64,000 nucleotides of DNA from Rhizobium sp. Root1203 (GCF_001424945.1 NZ_LMCW01000016.1:17445-81444); one strand, 5' to 3'. Shown: positions 26,676-35,296, numbered from the stretch's first letter. The notes: a model not told the origin generated them from the letters alone. A program made the numbers and translations.

Positions 26676-27590
26676 ATGCCGAAGATTTTTCGCATCTTCT
26701 ATGATGTGGCCTATGACGCGATCTGGCACTTCATCGAAGATGACGGTTTCGCCATGGCAAGCCATGTTGCCTTGTCGAGCCTGCTCGCAGTCTTCCCTTT
26801 CCTGATCTTCGGGACGGCGCTTGCCAATTTTCTGGGTGCGGACCAGTTTTCCTCAACGGCAGTTCACCTTGTCTTCGATACTTGGCCGGAGGCGATCGCC
26901 AAGCCGCTGGCCGACCAGGTCCTGCAGGTTCTGACCGTCCCGCGGGGCGGCCTGCTGACGATTTCCGTGCTGGCCGCAGCCTACTTCGCCTCGAACGGCG
27001 TGGAGGCGTTGCGAATCTCGCTCAACCGCGCCTATCGCGTCCAGGAGACGCGTCCCTGGTATTTCACCAGACTTGCCAGCCTCGGCTACGTGCTGATTGC
27101 GGTCGTGATATTCGCGGCCATCAGCATTCTGTTGGTGGCGGTGCCGTTGGCGCTCGATTATGCCCGCCGATGGTTTCCGTTGTTTGCCGATACGCTCGAT
27201 GTGGTCTTCGACTGGCGTATCTACGGCACGCTGTTCGTTCTGACGGTTGGCCTTTTCGTTGCACATCTCTGGTTGCCTGCCGGACGCCGAAGGATTCTCG
27301 ATGTCGTGCCGGGCGTGCTGCTGACGCTGATCTGCTGGTTTGTCGGGGCCCTGATCTTTGCCTACTACCTTGCGACATTCGCCAATTACACGGCGACCTA
27401 TGCCGGTCTTGCCTCGGTGATGATCGCCCTGATTTTTCTCTACATGATCGGGGTGATCTTCATCATCGGCGCGGAGATAAATGCGGCGCTGATGAAGTTC
27501 CGCGTTCGCGCGATCTTCAATCACAATTTCCTGAGCGGCCAGGGCTCGAAGGCGTCAAAGCCCGACAAGATGGCGGATGTCGGCCACTGA
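26676..27590 (+). CDS. YihY/virulence factor BrkB family membrane protein
   Basis: 304-aa polytopic inner-membrane protein of the YihY/BrkB family (once misread as RNase BN). Six hydrophobic helices can be seen, with MASHVALSSLLAVFPFLIFG and the FASNGVEALRISLNRAY block typical of the family. The role is unproven. The ATG at 26676 has GGGAG five bases ahead; another at 26661 would add five residues. Its last 36 coding bases overlap the 3' end of the convergent gluQRS gene. Confidence 0.88.
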   Translation: MPKIFRIFYDVAYDAIWHFIEDDGFAMASHVALSSLLAVFPFLIFGTALANFLGADQFSSTAVHLVFDTWPEAIAKPLADQVLQVLTVPRGGLLTISVLAAAYFASNGVEALRISLNRAYRVQETRPWYFTRLASLGYVLIAVVIFAAISILLVAVPLALDYARRWFPLFADTLDVVFDWRIYGTLFVLTVGLFVAHLWLPAGRRRILDVVPGVLLTLICWFVGALIFAYYLATFANYTATYAGLASVMIALIFLYMIGVIFIIGAEINAALMKFRVRAIFNHNFLSGQGSKASKPDKMADVGH

Positions 27591-28433
27591 CTGGCCCTTG
27601 TCGCGCAGTTCCGCAAGACCTGTGTCACGCTCGCTCTTGGAGAGCTTGCGGCCGTCGCTGCCGACGATCAGGCGGTGATGATGATATGTCGGTGCCGGCA
27701 GATCGAGGAGAGCCTGCAGCAGCCGGTGTACCGAAGTTGCGTGGAAGAGGTCGAGCCCGCGCACGACATGCGTAACTGCCTGGAGCGCATCATCGACGAC
27801 GACGGAGAGGTGGTAGCTCGACGGCGCATCGGATCGCGACAGGACCACATCCCCCCATGCGCTGGGATCGGCGGCGATTTCGCCTTTCTCTCCGTCGCCC
27901 GTTTCCGTCCAGGACAGTTTGCCAACGAGCGCCAGCGTCTTTTCCATGTCGAGCCGCCAGGCGTGCTTCCGCCCGGAGGTCAGCAGGCGCTGCCGGTTGG
28001 CCTCGGAACGATCGCGGTCGTCCGGCGGATAGAGCGGCGAACCGTCGGGGTCGCGCGGCCATCGTGCGCCTGTGTCTTGCGAGGCTAAAACGCGCGCCTT
28101 GACTTCGCCGCGGGTCAGAAAAGAGGGGTAGGCAAGCCCGCGAGCGACAAGTCGGTCCAATGCGGCCTGGTAATCTGCGAAATGTTCGGACTGCCGCCTA
28201 GCCGGCATCTCCCAGCCGATGCCGAGCCAATTGAGATCGGCATAGATGCCGGCCTCGAATTCGGGTGTACAACGGGCCAGATCGATGTCTTCGATGCGTA
28301 GCAGCAAGCGTCCGCCGGCCGCGTTCGCCATGTCGCGGTTGACGAAGGCCGAGAAGGCGTGACCGAGGTGCAGGGGCCCGTTGGGGCTGGGCGCAAAACG
28401 GAAGACGGGCTTTTGACGGAGATTCTCGATCAT
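27555..28433 (-). CDS. gluQRS: Glutamyl-Q tRNA(Asp) synthetase
   Basis: Truncated GluRS paralogue that attaches glutamate to queuosine in the anticodon of tRNA-Asp. It has the class I catalytic core only: SPNGPLHLGHAF (HIGH-like) near residue 16 and GRKLSKSERD (KMSKS-like) near residue 260, and no anticodon-binding domain. 292 aa is normal. The ATG at 28433 overlaps the ATG of the divergent AlkA gene. The C-terminus overlaps YihY. Distinguished from gltX by length. Confidence 0.93.
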   Translation of the reverse strand: MIENLRQKPVFRFAPSPNGPLHLGHAFSAFVNRDMANAAGGRLLLRIEDIDLARCTPEFEAGIYADLNWLGIGWEMPARRQSEHFADYQAALDRLVARGLAYPSFLTRGEVKARVLASQDTGARWPRDPDGSPLYPPDDRDRSEANRQRLLTSGRKHAWRLDMEKTLALVGKLSWTETGDGEKGEIAADPSAWGDVVLSRSDAPSSYHLSVVVDDALQAVTHVVRGLDLFHATSVHRLLQALLDLPAPTYHHHRLIVGSDGRKLSKSERDTGLAELRDKGQSVADIRHLVGL

Positions 28434-29118
28434 GCTGTCTTCTGCCACGGATTCGAAACGATCGCGAGGAAGCGTGGAAATCATTCGCAGTGACGAGGAT
28501 GTCAGACAAGGGCTGGAGCGGCTGCTTCGCCTCGATCCCCGGCTTGTCTCGATCGCCGCAGAGGCGGGTTCCCTGCCGCTGCGGCTGCGCGAGCCCGGCT
28601 TCGAAGGGCTGGCGCATATCATCGTTTCGCAGATGGTGTCGCGCGCCAGCGCCGAGGCGATCTGGCGTCGGATGCTGCCGGCCGAAGGGATACTGACGGC
28701 GGAAAACTACGCCCTGTTCCATCCCGAGGCCTGGCGGGAGTTCGGTCTGTCGCGCGCCAAGGCCGAGACCCTGTCGCGCATCGCAGAGGCAGTCGTGTCC
28801 GGCGGCCTTGATTTGGCAGGGCTCTCCGGCAAGCCGCAGGCCGAGGCGCTGGCCGAATTGACGGCGCTGAAGGGCGTCGGCCCGTGGACTGCACAGGTGT
28901 ATCTTATGTTCTGCGGCGGTCACGTCGACGTTTTTCCCTCCGGCGACGTGGCGCTTCAGAACGCCGTGGCTGCGGCATTCGGTCTCTCGGAGCGACCCGA
29001 TCCAAAAAAACTTGCAGTGCTGGCAGAGGCGTGGTCGCCGTGGAGATCCGTCGCGGCCCGGCTGTTCTGGGCTTATTATGCCGTAAAGCTCGGGCGCGGC
29101 CTGCTGCCCGTGGCCTGA
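28432..29118 (+). CDS. DNA-3-methyladenine glycosylase II (AlkA family)
   Basis: HhH-GPD base excision glycosylase that removes alkylated purines from DNA. The helix-hairpin-helix is LTALKGVGPWTAQVYLMF and the catalytic aspartate is in FPSGDVAL, with HIIVSQMVSRASAEAIWRR near residue 63. No iron-sulfur loop follows, as expected for AlkA. 228 aa from the ATG at 28432. A GTG at 28474, with GAGGA just ahead, would give 214 aa and avoids the start-codon overlap with gluQRS; I cannot decide between them. Confidence 0.88.
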   Translation: MLSSATDSKRSRGSVEIIRSDEDVRQGLERLLRLDPRLVSIAAEAGSLPLRLREPGFEGLAHIIVSQMVSRASAEAIWRRMLPAEGILTAENYALFHPEAWREFGLSRAKAETLSRIAEAVVSGGLDLAGLSGKPQAEALAELTALKGVGPWTAQVYLMFCGGHVDVFPSGDVALQNAVAAAFGLSERPDPKKLAVLAEAWSPWRSVAARLFWAYYAVKLGRGLLPVA

Positions 29119-29229
29119 AGTGCCGCACTTATAAAAGCCATGGTGTTGCTTGAATTTATTGGACTTCACAATGCCGTCACAACCGGCCTAATATAAGGAT
29201 GCAGATGCCGAATCGATCAGGAGAGTCCC

Positions 29230-29787
29230 TTGACGATTGCAGTCTCCCCCCAGGCCCTGCCAGCGCTCGTCCTGAACGCTGACTACAGGCCACTGAGTTA
29301 TTATCCCTTGTCGCTCTGGTCCTGGCAGGACGCGATCAAGGCGGTCTTTCTTGACCGTGTGAATATCATAGCAGAGTACGAACACTCGGTATCTTCCCCG
29401 AGCTTTTCCATGCGGCTTCCAAGTGTCGTGTGCCTGAAGACCTACGTTCAGCCATCCCGCAATCCGGCCTTTACGCGGTTCAACGTGTTCCTGCGGGACA
29501 GGTTCGAGTGCCAGTATTGCGGCGAGCATGACGATCTGACCTTCGACCATGTGATCCCGCGCGCCCATGGCGGCGAGACGACCTGGCAGAATGTCGTGGC
29601 TGCTTGTTCCCCCTGCAATCTCAGAAAGGGCAGCAAGCTGCCGAAGCAGGCCGGCATGTTCCCGCATCAGAAGCCCTATCAGCCGACGGTGCAGGATCTG
29701 CACAACAACGGCCGGCTTTTCCCGCCAAACTATCTGCACGACAGCTGGCTCGACTATCTCTATTGGGATAGCGAACTGCAGCCCTGA
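29230..29787 (+). CDS. HNH endonuclease family protein
   Basis: 185-aa protein with one HNH nuclease domain in the C-terminal half: zinc ligands C94/C97 and C126/C129, and active-site residues Asp106-His107 (FDHVIPRAHGG) and Asn121. The first half (LNADYRPLSYYPLSLWSW, AVFLDRVNI) is a conserved feature of this chromosomal HNH group, often named restriction endonuclease-like but present in core genomes without a methylase. The start is a TTG at 29230 with AGGAG six to seven bases ahead; no ATG lies near. The role is probably DNA repair or unknown. Confidence 0.87.
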   Translation: MTIAVSPQALPALVLNADYRPLSYYPLSLWSWQDAIKAVFLDRVNIIAEYEHSVSSPSFSMRLPSVVCLKTYVQPSRNPAFTRFNVFLRDRFECQYCGEHDDLTFDHVIPRAHGGETTWQNVVAACSPCNLRKGSKLPKQAGMFPHQKPYQPTVQDLHNNGRLFPPNYLHDSWLDYLYWDSELQP

Positions 29788-29810
29788 TCAGTTTTCGATC
29801 AGCGTGAGGC

Positions 29811-30323
29811 TCAAGCCGATCTGCGCACGCCGATGAAGGCCAAGGCTGCCAGAAGGATGCTTGCGATGACGTTCCAGCCGGCGAAGGAAAGCCCCAGAAC
29901 GCGCAGCGCCGCGTCCGTGCAGGATGGGCCCTTGATCGTATTGAGTTCCGTGAGCAAATCGCCCGCGTTCTGAGACATGCTGCTGGCGGTGGTCGAGCAG
30001 GTAGCAGGACCTGCCCAGAAGTGCCATTCGACACCCGTGTGGTAGATGCCCATGCCCGCGCCGACGACCATCAGCATGCCGCCGGCAAGCAGGAATGTGC
30101 GGCCGATCCAGTTCGGCAGACCGATGGCCGACGCGAGAGCGCCGATGATGACGATCGGGATGCCGTAATAGTAGGGCTGGCGCTGCATCAGGCAGAGCGC
30201 GCAGGGAATGTAACCGCCGATATATTGGAAACCGAGCGCGGTGCCGACGACGATCGCCATGCCTGTCGCAAGCAGGATCGAATAGAGGAAGGCCGGGCGG
30301 CGGAGGGAGAACGAGGCGGTCAT
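29811..30323 (-). CDS. dsbB: Disulfide bond formation protein DsbB
   Basis: Inner-membrane quinone-linked oxidase that recharges DsbA. The first redox pair CALC is at Cys41/Cys44 and the second pair at Cys109 and Cys135 in the second periplasmic loop. Four membrane helices are visible in 170 aa. The essential quinone-site arginine is in LMQRQPYYY. The gene is 22 bases downstream of the yqaA-like gene on the same strand. No dsbA is in the window. Confidence 0.92.
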   Translation of the reverse strand: MTASFSLRRPAFLYSILLATGMAIVVGTALGFQYIGGYIPCALCLMQRQPYYYGIPIVIIGALASAIGLPNWIGRTFLLAGGMLMVVGAGMGIYHTGVEWHFWAGPATCSTTASSMSQNAGDLLTELNTIKGPSCTDAALRVLGLSFAGWNVIASILLAALAFIGVRRSA

Positions 30324-30345
30324 GCAGGAGCTCCGGGCGTATGGC

Positions 30346-30942
30346 TCAGTGGGCTAATAGTTTGTAGGCGATGCCGAGGGCGATCAGGACGGCGGCGCCA
30401 ATGCCGGCAATCTGGCCGAGGCGCTTCTCGATGAAATCGCGGATCGGCTCGCCATAGCGGCGAAGCAGCCAGGCGAGAAACAGGAAGCGGGCGCCGCGGG
30501 CGACGATCGCCGACACAACGAAGAAGCCGAGGTTCATGTGAATGACGCCGGCGAGAATCGTCACCACCTTGATCGGCGGCAGGTGTGCCAGCCCCGAGGT
30601 CACCAGGAGCAAAAGTAGGATTTCCCACTCGTCGTGAATGTAGACCCTCAGCTGTTCGAATGCGTCGAGCTTGCCGTAGAATTCGAGAACGGGGCGGGCG
30701 ACCGCATCATAGGCGTAGTAGCCGAGCATCCAGCCGGCGATGCCGCCGAGAACCGAGGCTACAGTCGCTACCAGTGCATATCGGTAGGCACGCTCGGGCT
30801 TTGCGAGTGCCATCGGCAAGAAGAGAACGTCGGCCGGAACCAAAAAGATGGAGCTCTCGACGAAGGCGATAACGGCAAGCCAGACTTCCGCCGATTTGCG
30901 GGCGGCAAGCGACATGGTCCAGTCGTACAGTCTGCGAAGCAT
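30346..30942 (-). CDS. YqaA family (DedA/SNARE-associated) membrane protein
   Basis: 198-aa membrane protein of the YqaA group in the DedA/VTT family. It has four to five hydrophobic segments with VESSIFLVPADVLFLPMALAK, the glycine-rich VLGGIAGWMLGYYAYD and the C-terminal arm ARFLFLAWLLRRYGEPIRDFIEKR. VTT relatives act as lipid scramblases or transporters in the membrane; the YqaA role is unknown. It lies upstream of dsbB in an apparent two-gene unit. Confidence 0.88.
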   Translation of the reverse strand: MLRRLYDWTMSLAARKSAEVWLAVIAFVESSIFLVPADVLFLPMALAKPERAYRYALVATVASVLGGIAGWMLGYYAYDAVARPVLEFYGKLDAFEQLRVYIHDEWEILLLLLVTSGLAHLPPIKVVTILAGVIHMNLGFFVVSAIVARGARFLFLAWLLRRYGEPIRDFIEKRLGQIAGIGAAVLIALGIAYKLLAH

Positions 30943-31070
30943 TCCGATCCTTTCGCGTTGGGTGCATGAGCTTTATGGGGCGCGCATCCGCCTGTAAATG
31001 CTTGCTGTGTCGTTCATGCGGCGGTGCGGCGAAAAATTCTTCGTGATCGGCGGACCGGTTCCGGGGAAAA

Positions 31071-32804
31071 TCAGGACGCGACGTGCGTCTGGCGCATGAC
31101 GTTCATCTCGGTTCGCTCGCGGGCCATTTCGCTGACCGCCTGGCGCAGGGTTGGGTGCTTGGCGGTGAACATGTTGAAGTCGCGTCGTTCCAGAACGAAG
31201 AACTGGCAAAAGTCGACCGCAACGACGTCGGCCGTGCGGCGGCCGCCGCTCAAAAGCGCCATCTCTCCGAAGAATGCACCCGGCTCCAGCCGGATCGGTT
31301 CTCCGGGGAGCTGCACTTCGACCGCACCCGACGAGAGAAAATACATGCCGTCACCGCGGTCGCCCTTCCTCATCACGCGCTCGCCGGGCAGGGCGGATTT
31401 CGGACGGAAGAGGAGAAGCAATTCCTCCTGTGAGTCCTCGTCGACCTTGGCGAATAACGGAAAGGTTTCGATCAGCTCCTGGATTTCCAATTGATGCTGA
31501 CGCTGCCGTTCCTCATTCAGCCCACGGATCTTTTCGAGCTCGCGGCCGAGCGCTTCGTGCCGGTGATGACCGAAGCGGGCGTAGAGGGCGGGCCATCGCT
31601 GATGCGCATGCGTATCCAACACTTGCGCGCCGACGCAAACAAGCGGGTTCAAGGTGATCGATATGATGGCGGCGGCCAGGATGACATCCTGCCCCTCGCG
31701 TGGCAGCAAGCCGAGCGAAACGCCGAGGCTTGCGAGGATAAAGGAAAACTCGCCGATCTGCGCAAGGCCGCCCGCCACCGTAAGGCCCATGCCGATGGGA
31801 TAACGCAGCAGCGCGACGACGGCGAAGGAGACGATCGCCTTGCCCACGATGATCAGCGCGAGCGCGGCAAGAACGGCCATCGGCTCGCGCACGAGAATCG
31901 AGGGATCGAACAGCATGCCGACCGAAACGAAGAAGAGTACCGAAAAGGCATTCTGCAATGGCAGGGAATCGGCCGCGGCCCGGTGGCTGAGATTGGATTC
32001 GCTCATGACGACGCCCGCGAAGAAGGCGCCAAGCGCAAAGGAGACACCGAAAATCTGCGCCGAGCCGAACGCAATGCCGAGCGCGATCGCCAGAACGGTC
32101 AGCGTGAAGAGCTCGCGCGATCCAGTCCGTGCGACGCGGGTCAGGAGCCAGGGCACGACTTTCGGCCCCAGGAAGATCGCCATGACGGCAAATGCGCCGA
32201 CCTTCAGCAGCGTGAGCGCGATGGTCAAGAGCAGCGGCAGACCTGCGCCATGGGTTGTACTTGCGGCCGCGTGGCCGCCGAGCAGTTCGGCAAAGGCAGG
32301 CAGAAGCACAAGCGCGAGGACCATCGCCAGATCCTCGACGATCAGCCAGCCCACGGCGACGCGTCCGCTTGCCGAGTCGACGAGGTTGTGCTCCTCGAGT
32401 GCCTTGAGGAGCACAACGGTGCTGGCCACGGAAAGGCTGAGGCCGAAGACGATGCCGGCGCCCAGCCCCCAGCCCCACCATTCCGCCAGGCCGATGCCGA
32501 GGAGTGTTACGACCAGGATCTGGACGATTGCGCCAGGCACGGCAACGCCGCGTACGGCAAGCAGGTCGGCGGCTGAGAAATGCAGGCCGACGCCGAACAT
32601 CAACAGGATGACGCCCATCTCCGCCAGCTGGCCGGCAAGGCCTGCATCGGCAATAAAGCCGGGCGTGATCGGACCCATGGCGATGCCGGCCACAAGATAT
32701 CCGACCAACGGCGGGAGCCGCAACCGATCGGCGATGTAGCCGAGCAACGCCGCGCAGACAAAGCTGACGGCTACGGTGGCGATAAGCGATACTTCCTGAT
32801 GCAC
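31071..32804 (-). CDS. CPA2-type cation:proton antiporter with C-terminal cyclic-nucleotide-binding domain
   Basis: 577-aa transporter. Residues 1-385 form a Na+/H+-exchanger-like membrane domain with about 12 helices, as in KefB/YbaL. A linker with a coiled segment (RQRQHQLEIQELIETF) leads to a cyclic-nucleotide-binding domain at about 430-560, whose phosphate-binding cassette FFGEMALLSGGRRTADV is intact. The RCK/TrkA-N domain usual in KefB is absent, so ligand control is probably by cNMP instead. The ion is unknown. The promoter lies in the gap shared with the small ORFs at 33.1 kb. Confidence 0.9.
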   Translation of the reverse strand: MHQEVSLIATVAVSFVCAALLGYIADRLRLPPLVGYLVAGIAMGPITPGFIADAGLAGQLAEMGVILLMFGVGLHFSAADLLAVRGVAVPGAIVQILVVTLLGIGLAEWWGWGLGAGIVFGLSLSVASTVVLLKALEEHNLVDSASGRVAVGWLIVEDLAMVLALVLLPAFAELLGGHAAASTTHGAGLPLLLTIALTLLKVGAFAVMAIFLGPKVVPWLLTRVARTGSRELFTLTVLAIALGIAFGSAQIFGVSFALGAFFAGVVMSESNLSHRAAADSLPLQNAFSVLFFVSVGMLFDPSILVREPMAVLAALALIIVGKAIVSFAVVALLRYPIGMGLTVAGGLAQIGEFSFILASLGVSLGLLPREGQDVILAAAIISITLNPLVCVGAQVLDTHAHQRWPALYARFGHHRHEALGRELEKIRGLNEERQRQHQLEIQELIETFPLFAKVDEDSQEELLLLFRPKSALPGERVMRKGDRGDGMYFLSSGAVEVQLPGEPIRLEPGAFFGEMALLSGGRRTADVVAVDFCQFFVLERRDFNMFTAKHPTLRQAVSEMARERTEMNVMRQTHVAS

Positions 32805-33111
32805 GTGGCACTTTCCCTCTTGGCGGCGACACTTTGACCGAAGTGTGAGGGAAATTAAACAGTTGATTTGGAAAAGGAACGCATGTGCTTTGCTGCCGGA
32901 GACCTCTCAACTGCCGCCTGCGGGGACGCCGAAGGGCGCAAAAGCATCACGAAATCGTTATGCCATTTGCTTCCGGCAGACTGCATTCCGCTTCCGGCAC
33001 ATTGCTTTGTGACGGGTTCGGGCGCATGGTCTGTCCTTCAGTAGCCACTTTTACGGGCGCTGCTGGTTGAGGGTCACCAAACCCTAGCCCTACACCGAAA
33101 GGAGGACCTTG
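32805..33111. other. Intergenic region with possible structured RNA leader
   Basis: A 307-base gene-free gap between the antiporter start and the small ORF at 33112. CTGCCGGA at 32893-32900 can pair with TCCGGCAG at 32972-32979, enclosing a short hairpin CGCC-GAAG-GGCG at 32927-32938. A second copy of GCTTCCGGCA at 32990-32999 could compete for the same partner. AAAGGAGG just ahead of 33109 is a consensus ribosome binding site. Confidence 0.35.
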
Positions 33112-33444
33112 ATGTCTTCCGACGTGGATACGAAATACCTCTCAGGCGACGATCTTGATTTCCTGCACGGCATCCTTGCGGATGCGGGATATTCGGGCGA
33201 CGACGCCGCGCTCGAAGAGCCAGGCACAACGGGCGTCGCTGCCAACTTGCTGATCCGGCTGTTCCAGGAGGGCGTCACAAGCCATGACGACCTCACCTTG
33301 CAGCTCGAGCATCACTTCGGACGCTTCGTGCAGGTCAGGAAGAGTTCGATTTCTCCTTTCCATCGCTATGCAATTCAGGGGCTTCCGATGAGACTTCGGA
33401 AACGTCCCGCACGGCTGCCACGCGAGAGCAAGAATGGACATTGA
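33112..33444 (+). CDS. Small hypothetical protein
   Basis: 110-aa soluble protein with no family I recognise. The start is supported by a near-perfect ribosome binding site (AAAGGAGG) four to nine bases ahead of TTG-ATG; I use the ATG. The N-terminal 85 residues look folded and helical (DDLDFLHGILADAGYSG; ANLLIRLFQEGVTSHDDLTLQLEHHFGRF), while the last 20 residues are Arg/Pro-rich and basic. It ends inside the start of the next small ORF with an 11-base overlap. A coupled pair is likely. Confidence 0.72.
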   Translation: MSSDVDTKYLSGDDLDFLHGILADAGYSGDDAALEEPGTTGVAANLLIRLFQEGVTSHDDLTLQLEHHFGRFVQVRKSSISPFHRYAIQGLPMRLRKRPARLPRESKNGH

Positions 33445-33682
33445 GGCGCCAAGTTTTGATGCCGATGATGCGTTGCGCAGCGGCGACTGCCGCCGCGTAT
33501 TCGATCAGGCGGCCAGAGCACTTGTGCTCGAGGCCATCCAAGCCGGTTGGCGCGAAAGCGAGTCTGCGATGGCGCTCGCAGATGCTGCCGACCGCTATGT
33601 GATGTACGTCGCCACCATGCCTCGCAATGCCCCCATGGCTGCAAACAGCAACCTGCTTCCGACCGCCGGCTGCGGGGTATAA
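33434..33682 (+). CDS. Small hypothetical protein, coupled to the preceding ORF
   Basis: 82-aa protein without a recognisable family. It begins 11 bases inside the previous ORF in another frame, which argues for translational coupling. The middle is a regular amphipathic helix rich in Ala (FDQAARALVLEAIQAGW; ESESAMALADAADRYV); the tail is unstructured. Codon usage agrees with the chromosome. It lies just upstream of a convergent tRNA-Leu. Confidence 0.6.
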   Translation: MDIEAPSFDADDALRSGDCRRVFDQAARALVLEAIQAGWRESESAMALADAADRYVMYVATMPRNAPMAANSNLLPTAGCGV

Positions 33683-33740
33683 CAAGCGGTCTTTGAGACC
33701 CTTGTGGCCGCCTATTCAAAATCGATCTGATGTTCGTCGG

Positions 33741-33825
33741 TGGTGCCCCATGCCGGAGTCGAACCAGCACTTCTTTCGAAACTCGATTTTGAGTCGAGCG
33801 CGTCTACCAATTCCGCCAATGGGGC
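33741..33825 (-). tRNA. tRNA-Leu (anticodon CAA)
   Basis: 85 bases including an encoded CCA end. The acceptor stem GCCCCAT pairs with ATGGGGC, followed by A-CCA. The anticodon stem CTCGA/TCGAG closes the loop CTCAAAA, giving anticodon CAA for UUG codons. A class II variable arm and the T-loop TTCGACT are present. It is single and intact; no integrated element is seen next to it. Confidence 0.95.
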
Positions 33826-33947
33826 AACGGATACCGACGAGGCGGGTGTCTAACATGCGTTTGCCGGGGCGCGCAAGACGGCCGGTGAAGTTATCGGACT
33901 GATTTGATGGAGCTTCCGACCGAAGGCCTTCGGTCGGAAGCCGCGGT

Positions 33948-35246
33948 TCAATGTGCGATGGCGGAGCCGGGCGCGACCAGGCCGGGCTTCTTCAGCGTAA
34001 TCGCGAGAACGGATGCGAGCAGGCAGAATGCGCCGGCGATGAAGAAGGCGGGCAGGTAGCTCGACAGTTCGGTTCGCGACAGACCTGCGCCATAGGCGGC
34101 TGTGGCCGCACCCAACTGGTGACCGGTGAAGATCCAGCCGAAGACGATCCCCGCCTTTTCTCGCCCAAAACGGTCCGCGGCGATCTTCACGGTGGGCGGA
34201 ACTGTGGCGATCCAGTCGAGGCCGTAGAAGACAGCGAAGATCGACAGGCCGTAGAAGCTGAAATCGCTGAAGGGCAGGAAGAGCAGGGACAAGCCGCGCA
34301 GACCGTAATACCAGAAGAGCAGCCAGCGATTGTCGAAGCGGTCGGAAAGCCAGCCCGAGCCGATGGTGCCGAAGAAGTCGAAGATGCCCATCACTGCGAG
34401 CACGCTGGCGGCTGCCACAGGCAGAATGCCGAAATCGCCGCAGAGCGTCACGAAGTGGGTCTGGATCAAGCCGTTGGTGCTGAGGCCGCAGATGAAGAAG
34501 GTGGCGAAGAGGATCCAGAAGGTAGAGGTTTTCGACACGTCCCTGAGCACGGTGATCGGCGTGGCGAGCATTGTCAGCAGATCGGACTGCGCCGGCGGCG
34601 GCGGCGTGACGTTTTCTTCGCCGAAGGATGGCAGGTTGAGATCGGATGGACGGTCGCGCATGAAGCCCAGAACCACCAATGCCGCGAACATGATCATGCC
34701 GCAGACGAAGAAGACGGTGGCGCGCCATCCATAGCGTTCTGTCAACTCCGCCATGAAGGGCAGGAAAACGAGCTGGCCTGTCGCGGAGCTTGCCGACAGC
34801 ATGCCGACGACGAGACCGCGGTGCCTGGTGAACCAGCGGGCGGAAACCGTTGCTGCAAGCACCATCGCCGTCAGGCCGGTGCCGAGGCCGACAACGACGC
34901 CCCAGAGGAGAAGCAGTTGCCAAAGCTCGGTCATGAACAGCGAGCCGACGAAGCCGCTGGCAATCATGATCATGGCGAAGACGATGACCTTGCGGACGCC
35001 GAAATAGTTCATGAAGGCGGCCGAGAAAGGGCCCATCAGACCGAAGAGGAGCAGGCGCACGGCGAGCGCAGACGAGATCTGCGACGTTTCCCAACCGAAT
35101 TCGTCCTGCAACGGCTTGATGAGCACGCCGGGCGCGCCCATGGCGCCGGCTGTCACGAGCATGGTGACAAAGGTCGCTGCGACGACAACCCATCCGTAGT
35201 GGATGTTGCGCCGCGCCAGCGAAGAGGCAAGTGCAGTGGAGACCAT
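33948..35246 (-). CDS. MFS transporter
   Basis: 432-aa major facilitator with 12 predicted helices and a central cytoplasmic loop. The N-terminal HYGWVVVAATFVTMLVTAG resembles the monocarboxylate/oxalate-formate branch of MFS, and the loop-2/3 motif GPFSAAFMNYFGVRKVI follows. Substrate cannot be named. The ATG at 35246 is chosen; 14 more codons upstream are open but overlap the operator region. It is divergent from a TetR regulator with an inverted repeat between them, so it is probably repressed by that protein and induced by its ligand. Confidence 0.9.
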   Translation of the reverse strand: MVSTALASSLARRNIHYGWVVVAATFVTMLVTAGAMGAPGVLIKPLQDEFGWETSQISSALAVRLLLFGLMGPFSAAFMNYFGVRKVIVFAMIMIASGFVGSLFMTELWQLLLLWGVVVGLGTGLTAMVLAATVSARWFTRHRGLVVGMLSASSATGQLVFLPFMAELTERYGWRATVFFVCGMIMFAALVVLGFMRDRPSDLNLPSFGEENVTPPPPAQSDLLTMLATPITVLRDVSKTSTFWILFATFFICGLSTNGLIQTHFVTLCGDFGILPVAAASVLAVMGIFDFFGTIGSGWLSDRFDNRWLLFWYYGLRGLSLLFLPFSDFSFYGLSIFAVFYGLDWIATVPPTVKIAADRFGREKAGIVFGWIFTGHQLGAATAAYGAGLSRTELSSYLPAFFIAGAFCLLASVLAITLKKPGLVAPGSAIAH

Positions 35247-35296
35247 TGGGCTATTCCGTTTGGGGGTTGTCGGAAATGGGTATAGCAAGCCTTTAG

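Noticed and set aside
32885..33000. Glycine riboswitch
   Set aside because: Only the GCCGAAGG core is similar; the CTCTCAGGCAAAAGGAC-type 3' element is missing and the downstream genes are not glycine genes. Kept only as an unassigned possible structure.
33741..33825. tRNA-Leu as an integration site of a genomic island
   Set aside because: The gene is intact and no integrase, repeat of the tRNA 3' end or foreign-looking block lies next to it in the window.
33951..35285. 444-codon plus-strand ORF over the MFS gene
   Set aside because: Antisense of transmembrane codons, Glu/His/Ala-rich with no hydrophobic helices; not credible.
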